Source: Variovorax sp. ZS18.2.2
Lineage (GTDB): Bacteria; Pseudomonadota; Gammaproteobacteria; Burkholderiales; Burkholderiaceae_C
Length of the DNA stretch: 64,000 bases
Assembly: GCF_024701975.1 (NCBI RefSeq)
Contig: NZ_JANLNM010000004.1
Location: 310,001 to 374,000, forward strand
Direction of reading: 5' to 3'
Under the pieces are notes generated by a model. That model saw nothing but the letters and a program-made list of their open reading frames with translations. It did not search any database and was not told the origin of the DNA. Shown here one piece after another: positions 44,665 to 52,272 of the stretch; the stretch's first letter is position 1; each line of letters begins with the position of its first letter. The position numbers and the translations under genes were made by a program.

Positions 44665-46953
44665 ATGATGAATCGGAAAAATGCGGCAGCAAACTCAATC
44701 GACCTGAATGAACTGGCTCGCGTACCGGAAACCCGGCGGCGAGAATTGTTGAAATTGATGATTGCCGGCTCCGCGGCGGGAATTGCAACCCTGTCGGGTT
44801 GCGGCGGTGGTGGTGGTGGCATCGGAACATTTCCGATTTCGGGAGTGGGCGGTTCGCCGGACACTGGAGGTTCGACGCCTCCCGGTCAAACCCCTCCCAA
44901 TCCGGATTCTCCTGCGCAAAAGATCTCCAGCTTCACCATTTCCGTGCTGCCGGACACGCAGTTCTATCCCCGTTATGCATCGGAAAAAATGGGAGAGCTA
45001 TACCAGAAGCTGTATCCCCATATCAATCCGCAGTACGACAATCCATTCAAGACCCAGACGCAATGGATTGCACAGAACGCCCGGCAATTGAAAATGCCAT
45101 TCACGATCCATCTCGGAGATATCGTCGATCAGTCGTGGTATTACAAGGCAGAAGGATCGACGCCGTGGAGCGATTCAACCGATCTGGTGGGCAATGGGCA
45201 ATTGAGCAACGGCCAGGTGACGAAGGAATGGGAACTCGCAAGCCAGGCCATGCAGGTGCTCGAGGTGGCCAAATGTCCTTATTCGATTTGCGCCGGCAAT
45301 CATGATGTCGGTGCCATTGGCAGCGATATGCAATGGGGTCCCGATTGGGGCGTGGGCGTGACAGGTTTCGCCAATAACGACGGTTATCAGGATGGTGGCA
45401 GCCATCGGGCCGGACTTTTCGAGCCCTATTTGCAGGTTTTCCCGGCGGAGCGCGCCAGGAAGCAGGCCACTTTCGGCGGCCGGCATGCCTCCGGATTTCA
45501 CGAATACCATGTTTTCCAGGCGGAGGGAAATCAATTCCTCGTGCTCTCCATGTCGTGGAGAGCGTCGGACGACGCCATTGCCTGGGCGAACCAGGTCATA
45601 CAGACGCACAAGGACACCCCGGTCATTCTGGTGAACCATCAGCTGGTAGGCATCGGGACGGACGGTAAAACCGCTGCGGACACCGCTTATTCGAATTACA
45701 TGTGGGACAAGCTCATCAAGGGCAACGACCAGATTTTCATGGCCGTGAGCGGTCATTACCACGGCTCCTGCGGCGCCGTGAAAAAGAATTCATTCGGCAA
45801 TGATGTTCATTTGATGGTCGTGGATTACCAGATGGCCTATATGGGCGGCAATGGCCTCATGCGGATGTTCGAATTCGATCTCACCAACAAGAAAATCATT
45901 GCCAGTTCGTTTTCTCCATGGGTGCCTTTGAAGCCCGCGGATGCGCTCAATGATTTTGACGCCGCGTGGCTGACGGACACCAATCAATCTTTTTCTCTGG
46001 ACATTGATTTCGTCAAAAGATTTTCTTCTTTCAACGCCAGTTTCTCCGTGCCCGACGGATCGTCCGAAACCGCTTTGACCGATGCGGCCAAGCAACTGAT
46101 ATTGACCAACTACAGCCAGCCGCCGCAAAAATCCGCCAAGCTCCCTTCGGGCACGGAAGATTACCCCAAGGTCGATGGAACCCTCGCGCACTGGCGCTTC
46201 TTCAATTCGGCCGCGGCGGAAGGTGATCTGTTTCCCTGGCAGGCAGGGCAGCAAATTCCGGATTCATCGACCGGCGCCAAAAATCCTGTTTCGGTGAATA
46301 CTTGGATGGGGAAATCGGGCGACCTGGTGTGGTCCAAAAGCCATCATCCGCTGTCGTCCGCGCCTGGAAGCCTGCGTTTTCTGAATGCAACCAAAACCCG
46401 GTCGGCCTATTTCACCACCGATAAAAATTCGGCTTTGAATGTGGAGACTTTCCCCAATGGCTACACCATCGAGGCTTTTGTCAATATCGACCCGGCCTTC
46501 GACGCGAACCTCAATGGCTGGATGGGGATCATCTATCGCCTGGGCGCGCGGTCGCAATTGCCGGGATTCGACTCCGGCGACGGCGATTGCGCCCTGATGT
46601 TCGCCTTTTCGAACCTGATGGAATTCCAGTGGGAAATCGCTCCGACGGATCAAAACACCAATCTGACCTGCTGGTCCGGCGGTGTGTCGGCGGGCCAATG
46701 GCTGCACGTGGCCATCGTCAATGATCCGGCCGCGTCGTATTCGACGACCATGTATGTGGAAGGCGCCCCGGTTCTGCGCAACAACACGAACATGAAAGGC
46801 ATTCGCTATGTGGCCCCCACGCAGCAGATAGCGATCGGCTGCGGTCAATGGGACGGCAACATGTCCACGGGTTTCCTAGGAAACATGGGTGAAATCCGCA
46901 TCGTTGGCGCACCGCTTTCCTCGGACAAGTGGCTGACGGCACGGGCATCCTGA
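44665..46953 (+). CDS. Tat-exported metallophosphoesterase with C-terminal LamG domain
   Basis: A 762-residue protein. The N-terminus has a Tat motif and lipobox (RRRELLKLMIAGSAAGIATL, then SGC) and a Gly/Pro linker. The calcineurin-like phosphoesterase core has LPDTQFYP, IHLGDIVDQ, CAGNHDVG, ILVNHQLVG and AVSGHYHG, so all metal-binding blocks are present. Residues ~590-760 are LamG-like (GYTIEAFVNID, GQWLHVAIVND, GEIRIVGAPLS). Codons are clearly more A/T-rich than in neighbours, a sign of transfer. Probably a surface phosphatase or nuclease. Confidence 0.85.
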   Translation: MMNRKNAAANSIDLNELARVPETRRRELLKLMIAGSAAGIATLSGCGGGGGGIGTFPISGVGGSPDTGGSTPPGQTPPNPDSPAQKISSFTISVLPDTQFYPRYASEKMGELYQKLYPHINPQYDNPFKTQTQWIAQNARQLKMPFTIHLGDIVDQSWYYKAEGSTPWSDSTDLVGNGQLSNGQVTKEWELASQAMQVLEVAKCPYSICAGNHDVGAIGSDMQWGPDWGVGVTGFANNDGYQDGGSHRAGLFEPYLQVFPAERARKQATFGGRHASGFHEYHVFQAEGNQFLVLSMSWRASDDAIAWANQVIQTHKDTPVILVNHQLVGIGTDGKTAADTAYSNYMWDKLIKGNDQIFMAVSGHYHGSCGAVKKNSFGNDVHLMVVDYQMAYMGGNGLMRMFEFDLTNKKIIASSFSPWVPLKPADALNDFDAAWLTDTNQSFSLDIDFVKRFSSFNASFSVPDGSSETALTDAAKQLILTNYSQPPQKSAKLPSGTEDYPKVDGTLAHWRFFNSAAAEGDLFPWQAGQQIPDSSTGAKNPVSVNTWMGKSGDLVWSKSHHPLSSAPGSLRFLNATKTRSAYFTTDKNSALNVETFPNGYTIEAFVNIDPAFDANLNGWMGIIYRLGARSQLPGFDSGDGDCALMFAFSNLMEFQWEIAPTDQNTNLTCWSGGVSAGQWLHVAIVNDPAASYSTTMYVEGAPVLRNNTNMKGIRYVAPTQQIAIGCGQWDGNMSTGFLGNMGEIRIVGAPLSSDKWLTARAS

Positions 46954-47063
46954 AGCGCTTTGGGCATCTTCGCCATGTCGCCGGGTCGGCCCGCAATGTG
47001 CCATTGCACATCGCGCTTCACCCGGCGCTGTACTTCCGCGATCGCACAACCGATCCGGATCGT

Positions 47064-47648
47064 CTAGCGGGGACTTGAGTAGACGCTCCCCTGGGTCAGG
47101 CAGATGTCGATCTGCCTTGACCAATGGTGGCGCGTGCCACCCGAGCGACGATCTGCTTTCTCCGGGACGGCACGCTGTGCATTCAATGCGTTGCCGCGCG
47201 ACTCGAGCAGGCGCAGGCACTGGAGAAAGATGTCGTGGTTTTCGGCATCGAGGCCTTCGAGAAGATCGATGTTGAGGCTGGCGATGCGAGGGAACAACTC
47301 GTCGAAGAGTTGTTGACCGGCATCGCTCAATTGCACGTGGACTTCGCGGCCGTCATCGGCGTTCTGGCGCCGTTCGATCAGGCGCTTTTCGAAAAGACTG
47401 CGCAGGCCGCGCGATGTGCGCACGCGGTCCAGCTGCAACTGCTCGGCGAGCGCCGAGGGCTTGATCTCTCCGACCTGCGCGAGCATGCCGATCATTCCCC
47501 ACTCGCGATGCGTGATGCCGAAGCCGCCCTCCACGATGCGCGTCGCCATGGCCGTGCTTGCGCGCGTGGCACGCCACAAGCGGTAAAGCAGGAGGTCATC
47601 CAGTGCGCGCGGCGCGCGCAGTGCTCTCGTATCGGGAAAGGCTTGCAT
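47064..47648 (-). CDS. MarR-family regulator, copy 2
   Basis: A 194-residue regulator paralogous to the one at 38638. The helix-turn-helix region reads PSALAEQLQLDRVRTSRGLR then SLFEKRLIERRQNADDGR. It has a ~35-residue C-terminal extension that copy 1 lacks. ATG 47648 is preferred to the TTG three codons upstream. It is divergent from the LysR gene at 47966 across a gap rich in inverted repeats. Confidence 0.85.
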   Translation of the reverse strand: MQAFPDTRALRAPRALDDLLLYRLWRATRASTAMATRIVEGGFGITHREWGMIGMLAQVGEIKPSALAEQLQLDRVRTSRGLRSLFEKRLIERRQNADDGREVHVQLSDAGQQLFDELFPRIASLNIDLLEGLDAENHDIFLQCLRLLESRGNALNAQRAVPEKADRRSGGTRHHWSRQIDICLTQGSVYSSPR

Positions 47649-47965
47649 GTGGGTCAAGGCTCGCGACGAAGCTGCCGGTAGTTAATTAGGTCAATTGATC
47701 GTTATGTTTTTATAACCATCAACGGACGACATGCTGCGGCAACTTGGAGCGAACGGCGAGCTTTTTTTCGCAAAGTACACAGCGCTGACGGGGATGTCAG
47801 CCACCGTTCAGGGTTTTGTTTGAGGGGCGTACCTCAAATACATCCCGGGTGCGCACTCGTGGTGCGCCGCATGCGCCCCCGATTGGTGCCTAAAGCTGCC
47901 GGGAAAGTTGGAGAAGCATCGAAAAAAGCCGGCTCGAACCCGACGACAACAACAGAAAGAATCCC
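47649..47965. promoter_or_regulatory. Divergent control region between MarR copy 2 and LysR
   Basis: A 317-base gap. AATTAGGTCAA at 47684-47694 matches a word upstream of the winged-helix pair (33896). Two perfect inverted repeats with six-base centres follow: GCTGAC-N6-GTCAGC (47784-47801) and TTTGAGG-N6-CCTCAAA (47819-47838). The last lies 128 bases before the LysR start. Candidate operators for either regulator. Confidence 0.5.
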
Positions 47966-48904
47966 ATGCTCGATCTGAATGAAGTAGCGATGTTTGTGCA
48001 GGTGGCTCGCAGCGGCAGCTTTGCCGAGGCGGCAAGACGGTTGAGCGTACCTTCCGCCACGGTGAGCCGGCGCATCCAGCAACTCGAGGCGCGGCTGGGC
48101 ACACGGTTGATGCAGCGCTCGACCCGCAAGCTCACGTTGACGAGCGCGGGCGAATCCTTCCACGAGCGATGCGGCCCGGCGGTCGAGGAACTCATCGAAG
48201 CCGGTCAACTGCATGTGGCGGACAACGCGGAGCCGACTGGCATGGTGAGGGTGGCTGCGCCAACCAGTTTCTTCGACTTCTTTCAGATGGAATGGGTGGA
48301 GACGTTTCTGGCCGAGCATCCGCTGGTGCGCCTGGACTTCGTGCTCAGCGATCTTCTGGTCGACCTGATTGCGGATCGCATCGACATCGCATTTCGCGGC
48401 GGACCCTTGCAAGACTCCAGCTACGTGATCCGGCGAATCTTCGCGAGCCATGGCGAACTGATCGCCAGCCCTTCCTACCTGGCGGCGAATGGCATGCCCG
48501 CCGACCTGGAAGAACTGCGCGAGCATGAATGCGTGGTGCAGTCCAATGCCGGCGGCAGCGTCACGTGGCACCTGCAGGACATGGATGGCATGCAGAAGGA
48601 GGTGCGCGTGAGCGGGCGTTTCAACAGCAACGCACAAGAGGTCCTGCGCAAGGCCGCGTGCGCCGGCCTTGGCATCGCGGCGCTGCCGTCGGTCCTGACC
48701 GCATCGGATATCGCGGCGGGCAGGCTGGTGCGGGTGCTGCCGCAGTACACGCGGGCCGGTCGTGGGCTGAGCGTCGTCTATCCCAGTCGCCAGCAGCGCC
48801 CGCTGGCGGTAGCGGCATTCGCCGACATGGCCGTGGAAAAACTGAGCCAGCAGGAATGGGCGCCCGCATCTGGTGCACCCCGTTCGGCCACGCCATTGCC
48901 CTGA
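47966..48904 (+). CDS. LysR-family regulator (DsdC/AaeR-like subgroup)
   Basis: A 312-residue regulator. The winged helix starts MLDLNEVAMFVQVARSGSFA, then RLSVPSATVSRRIQQLEARL. The effector domain has DIAFRGGPLQDSSYVIRRIF, typical of the large subgroup whose members often regulate a divergent oxidoreductase or efflux gene. Here the divergent gene is a MarR regulator. It ends 123 bases before the pilus operon. Confidence 0.9.
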   Translation: MLDLNEVAMFVQVARSGSFAEAARRLSVPSATVSRRIQQLEARLGTRLMQRSTRKLTLTSAGESFHERCGPAVEELIEAGQLHVADNAEPTGMVRVAAPTSFFDFFQMEWVETFLAEHPLVRLDFVLSDLLVDLIADRIDIAFRGGPLQDSSYVIRRIFASHGELIASPSYLAANGMPADLEELREHECVVQSNAGGSVTWHLQDMDGMQKEVRVSGRFNSNAQEVLRKAACAGLGIAALPSVLTASDIAAGRLVRVLPQYTRAGRGLSVVYPSRQQRPLAVAAFADMAVEKLSQQEWAPASGAPRSATPLP

Positions 48905-48906
48905 AA

Positions 48907-48928
48907 AATGAGTGGCTGCATTTCATTC
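48907..48928. promoter_or_regulatory. Shared upstream motif, copy C, before the pilus operon
   Basis: AATGAG-N9-TTCATT, one mismatch from the perfect inverted repeat of copy B. It lies directly after the LysR stop codon and about 100 bases before the first pilin gene. The similarity to copy B continues to ~48990. A role in pilus-operon transcription is likely from position. Confidence 0.6.
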
Positions 48929-49027
48929 ATTGGTCTAGTCGAAAGCATTCATTCTTGCAAACAATTGTCACATCAGTTTCTTAACGACACCGGCAAGAGG
49001 CTGGTTTTTTGTGGCAAGGAGGCGGCA

Positions 49028-49537
49028 ATGCAAGTTCGGCTTTTGAAGACAGCGAGGCGGCAGCGTGCGACCGTCATCGCGGGCCGAGGCATCGCCGGCT
49101 TCACGTTGATCGAAGTGATGGTCACCGTGGCCATCGTGGCGATCCTTTCGGCGATCGCCTTCCCCAGCTATCGCGACTATGTGCTGCGCGGCCAGCTCGT
49201 CGACGGCACCAACGGCCTGTCGGTCATGCGTGCGGACATGGAGCGCTACTACCAGGACAACCGGACCTATCTCAAGACCGGGGACTTCGTTCCGCCGTGC
49301 ACCGCGACCGCTGCCCGCGCCAATATCGTCGGCACCTTCCAGTTGTCTTGCGCCTCCGCGCCTGCGGCCACGTCGACGACGTACACGCTGCAGGCCGTCG
49401 GCAGCGGACCCACCGACGGATTCACTTTCAAGGTGGATCAGCTGGGCGTTCAAGGCACCACGGTCAACAACAAGACCGGCTGGACGGGCTGCGACAAGGC
49501 CTGGGTGACCCGGCGAGGCCAGGCGTGCCCGAAATGA
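49028..49537 (+). CDS. pilE: Type IV pilus minor pilin (PilE-like)
   Basis: A 169-residue prepilin. After a 23-residue basic leader the prepilin peptidase site is G-FTLIEVMVTVAIVAILSAIA, followed by FPSYRDYVLRGQL. The C-terminal GCDKAWVTRRGQACP contains two of the Cys residues for a D-loop. AAGGAGG at 49016-49022, five bases before ATG 49028, fixes the start even though the frame is open upstream. First gene of the minor pilin operon; size and place fit the pseudopilin that primes assembly. Confidence 0.9.
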   Translation: MQVRLLKTARRQRATVIAGRGIAGFTLIEVMVTVAIVAILSAIAFPSYRDYVLRGQLVDGTNGLSVMRADMERYYQDNRTYLKTGDFVPPCTATAARANIVGTFQLSCASAPAATSTTYTLQAVGSGPTDGFTFKVDQLGVQGTTVNNKTGWTGCDKAWVTRRGQACPK

Positions 49538-50121
49538 AAGACCGCATGGCACGCGCAGCGGGATTCACGCTCATCGAGATGATGGTGACGATCGCCTTGA
49601 TGTGCATCCTGACGATGCTCGCCATGCCGTCGTTCACCACCTGGGTCGCCAACAACAAGGTGCGCACCGTCAGCGATTCGCTGCAGAACGGCTTGCGCTT
49701 CGCGCAGTCCGAAGCATTGCGCCGCAGCCGGCCGATGGTCTTCTCGCTCACCAACAGCGCCGCGCCCGACAAGAGCCTGACCGCCGCGGAAAACGGCAGC
49801 AACTGGTCGATCAACGTCTCCAAGTCGAGCCTGGATGCGAGCAGTGCGTTCGTGCAGGCTGGCGTGCTTCCCGACGTTGCATCCGGCGTCAGCATCACCG
49901 GCCTTGCGGCCATCTGCTTCAACGCCATGGGGCGCCTTGCCGTGAATCCCGATACCGGCGTGAACGGTGCGAACTGCGGCACCGGCTCGCCGGTGTTCAC
50001 CTACATCGTCAATGCGACCGGCTCCGACCGCCCCCTGCGCGTGCTCGTCGGCCTGGGCGGGCAGGTCCGCATGTGCGACCCGGCCCGCAAGCTCGCAGAT
50101 TCCCCTGACGGCTGCCCATGA
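49534..50121 (+). CDS. fimT: Type IV pilus minor pseudopilin, GspH/FimT family
   Basis: A 195-residue prepilin. The short leader MKDRMARAAG is followed by FTLIEMMVTIALMCILTMLA. The segment MPSFTTWVANNKVRTVSDSL, then GLRFAQSEALRRSRPMVFSL, is diagnostic for GspH/FimT. Its ATG overlaps the pilE stop (ATGA). Predicted component of the pilus tip initiation complex. Confidence 0.92.
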   Translation: MKDRMARAAGFTLIEMMVTIALMCILTMLAMPSFTTWVANNKVRTVSDSLQNGLRFAQSEALRRSRPMVFSLTNSAAPDKSLTAAENGSNWSINVSKSSLDASSAFVQAGVLPDVASGVSITGLAAICFNAMGRLAVNPDTGVNGANCGTGSPVFTYIVNATGSDRPLRVLVGLGGQVRMCDPARKLADSPDGCP

Positions 50122-50534
50122 AGAAAAGTCTCCGCAAAGCCTCCGGTGCGAGGCAGTCGGGCGTCGCCTTGCTCGAAGTGCTCGTCTCCGTCCTGCTGTT
50201 CTCGCTGGGCATCCTCGGGCTGATCGGCCTGCAGGCGCGTGCCATCAGCCTGTCGACGGACGCGCAGGATCGCAACCGTGCCGCATTGCTGGCCAACGAT
50301 GTCGCCAGCGCGATGTGGCTCGGCAAGTCGGTGGCGGTGGACACCGGCGCGAACTCGGTCTGGCAGAAACGTGCGAGCGATACAGCAGGTGCGGGCTTGC
50401 CGGACGGTCTCGTGACCGTCACCGCGGTGACCGGCACCACCAACAGCGCCGACATCCTCGTCACCTGGAGGGCGCCTGGCCGCGTGGTCGCCGATCAAGA
50501 CAGCAAGCTCACCACGCGGGTGACCCTCCCATGA
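50118..50534 (+). CDS. pilV: Type IV pilus minor pilin PilV
   Basis: A 138-residue prepilin. The leader ends RQSG, followed by VALLEVLVSVLLFSLGILGL, then IGLQARAISLSTDAQDRNRA, the PilV pattern. ATGA overlap with fimT. It is on the short side for PilV, but the C-terminus (TTRVTLP) looks natural. Confidence 0.92.
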   Translation: MKKSLRKASGARQSGVALLEVLVSVLLFSLGILGLIGLQARAISLSTDAQDRNRAALLANDVASAMWLGKSVAVDTGANSVWQKRASDTAGAGLPDGLVTVTAVTGTTNSADILVTWRAPGRVVADQDSKLTTRVTLP

Positions 50535-51655
50535 AGCAGCGCGGTCTCACGCTCATCGAACTGCTCGTGGCCATGGTCATCGGCCTGATCGTGACGCTGG
50601 CCGTGACCAGCATCGTGGTGACGGGCGAGACCCACAAGCGCATCACCACCTCGACCAACGACATGGAGCAGGCCGGCGCGTACGCAGCCTACGTGCTCGA
50701 CCGCGCGGTGCGCAGCGCCGGCTCGAGCCTGGTCCAGTCGGTGCAGCCGACGGACCGGGGCGTGTTCGGCTGCAAGCTCAACGCGGCCGCCAAGTTACCG
50801 GCCACCGGATTTCCCGCGCCGTTCAAGAAGGCCTTTCTGACCAAGGCCGCGTCCGACCTGCGGGTGGCGCCCTTGCTCATCGGCAAGAGCCAGTCCGACA
50901 CCGGCTCCGACGTGCTGGTCGTCATGGGCGGCGATGCGGTGGCCGGCGGCGTGCCGCGCGGCCTGACGGACCCGGGCAGCGCCAACACGCTCGCGATGGA
51001 CAACACCGTCGGCGTGTCGGTGGACGACCTTGTGCTGGTCAGCCAGCAGGGCACGACGGACTGCCTGCTCGAACAGGTCTCGGGCGTCGCGAGCAAGGTG
51101 CTGACGCTGGGCGGCAACTACTACACGGCCGGCAAGTCCACCTCGCTGGAGACATTGGCGGCCAGCACTTCCACCTATGTCACGCCGCTGGGCAATCCCG
51201 CGAACGGCAACGTGCAGTTCCTGCTCCTCGGCGTGGGCGACAACCGCACGCTGGTCGGCTACGACCTGCTGCTGGGCGCCGACGGCGCGACGCAAGCCCT
51301 GGCCGACGGCGTGGCCGAACTGCATGCCATCTACGGCGTGGACAGCAACGGCGACGGCATTCTCGACAGCTGGGCGGACCCGGGCGCCGCGGGCTTCGAC
51401 ATCGCCGCCGTCATGCAGACGCCGGAGACGATGCGCAAGATCGTCGCCGTTCGCATCGCGCTGGTCATGCGCAGCGCGAACAAGGAGAAGGAGACCGTGT
51501 CGTCCGCCACGCTCAAGCTCTTCGGCGACGACTTCCAGGACGCTTCGAAGAATCCGGTCGCACAGACCGTGACGTTGAGCGACGACGAGCGGCACTACCG
51601 CCACCGGGTCGTCGAATTCACCATCCCGCTGCGCAACATGCTGCTGCTGCCATGA
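50531..51655 (+). CDS. pilW: Type IV pilus minor pilin PilW
   Basis: A 374-residue prepilin. The very short leader MKQRG precedes LTLIELLVAMVIGLIVTLAV. An EF-hand-like loop DSNGDGILD at residues 271-279 (YGVDSNGDGILDSW) is a probable calcium site. Ends with the hydrophobic LRNMLLLP. ATGA overlaps on both sides. Confidence 0.92.
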   Translation: MKQRGLTLIELLVAMVIGLIVTLAVTSIVVTGETHKRITTSTNDMEQAGAYAAYVLDRAVRSAGSSLVQSVQPTDRGVFGCKLNAAAKLPATGFPAPFKKAFLTKAASDLRVAPLLIGKSQSDTGSDVLVVMGGDAVAGGVPRGLTDPGSANTLAMDNTVGVSVDDLVLVSQQGTTDCLLEQVSGVASKVLTLGGNYYTAGKSTSLETLAASTSTYVTPLGNPANGNVQFLLLGVGDNRTLVGYDLLLGADGATQALADGVAELHAIYGVDSNGDGILDSWADPGAAGFDIAAVMQTPETMRKIVAVRIALVMRSANKEKETVSSATLKLFGDDFQDASKNPVAQTVTLSDDERHYRHRVVEFTIPLRNMLLLP

Positions 51656-52272
51656 AGATTTCAAGCGCCTTCCCGCCCGCGCGACGCCAGCGCGGCGTCG
51701 TCCTGCTGCTGTGCCTCATCGTCCTCGTCATCCTGCTGGCCGGTGGTGTCGCGGTGGTGCGGTCCATGAACACGTCGCTGACCTCCGCCGGCAACCTGGC
51801 CTTCCGGCGCGACCTCGTGAACCAGGGCGAGCGGGCCGTGTCCTTCGTGCTGGCCAACAAGCTGGCCAGCGGCGGCGCGCTCGCGAACGCGACCGACGAC
51901 CTGCCGGGCGAAAACTTCAAGGCGACCAAGCTGGACACCAACACGCAGGGCGTGCCGCTGGCGTTGCTGGACGACAAGACCTTCGCCACCGTCGGCAAGG
52001 CCTCCAACGACATCGCCGACACGGTGGCGCAGGTTGACATCCGCTACGTGATCGATCGCCTCTGCAGCAGCACCGGACTGGCCACCAGCACCAACTGCGT
52101 GCAGTCGTCCGCGGCCCCGGCCGGCGGCACGGCCAGCCCCTCGCCGCCGCCGACGCCACCCACCGCCACGATCTACCGCCTGAGCCTGCGCGTCAGCGGT
52201 CCGCGCGACACGCAGGTGTTCATGCAGTCGACGTTCACCAAGCCAGACCAGGAAGGCACCGCATCCCCATGA
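51652..52272 (+). CDS. pilX: Type IV pilus minor pilin PilX
   Basis: A 206-residue prepilin-like protein. The N-terminal region RRQRGVVLLLCLIVLVILLA lacks the usual Glu at position +5, as is common in PilX/GspK-type proteins. A Pro/Ser linker (SPSPPPTPPT) lies before a final strand region. ATGA overlap with pilW, and pilY1 starts within its stop. Likely sits at the pilus tip with PilY1. Confidence 0.88.
   Translation: MKISSAFPPARRQRGVVLLLCLIVLVILLAGGVAVVRSMNTSLTSAGNLAFRRDLVNQGERAVSFVLANKLASGGALANATDDLPGENFKATKLDTNTQGVPLALLDDKTFATVGKASNDIADTVAQVDIRYVIDRLCSSTGLATSTNCVQSSAAPAGGTASPSPPPTPPTATIYRLSLRVSGPRDTQVFMQSTFTKPDQEGTASP

Noticed and set aside
33896..47694. Exact 11-base word AATTAGGTCAA at two places as recombination sites
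   Set aside because: Too short and without flanking target duplications or an integrase; kept only as a possible regulatory word.
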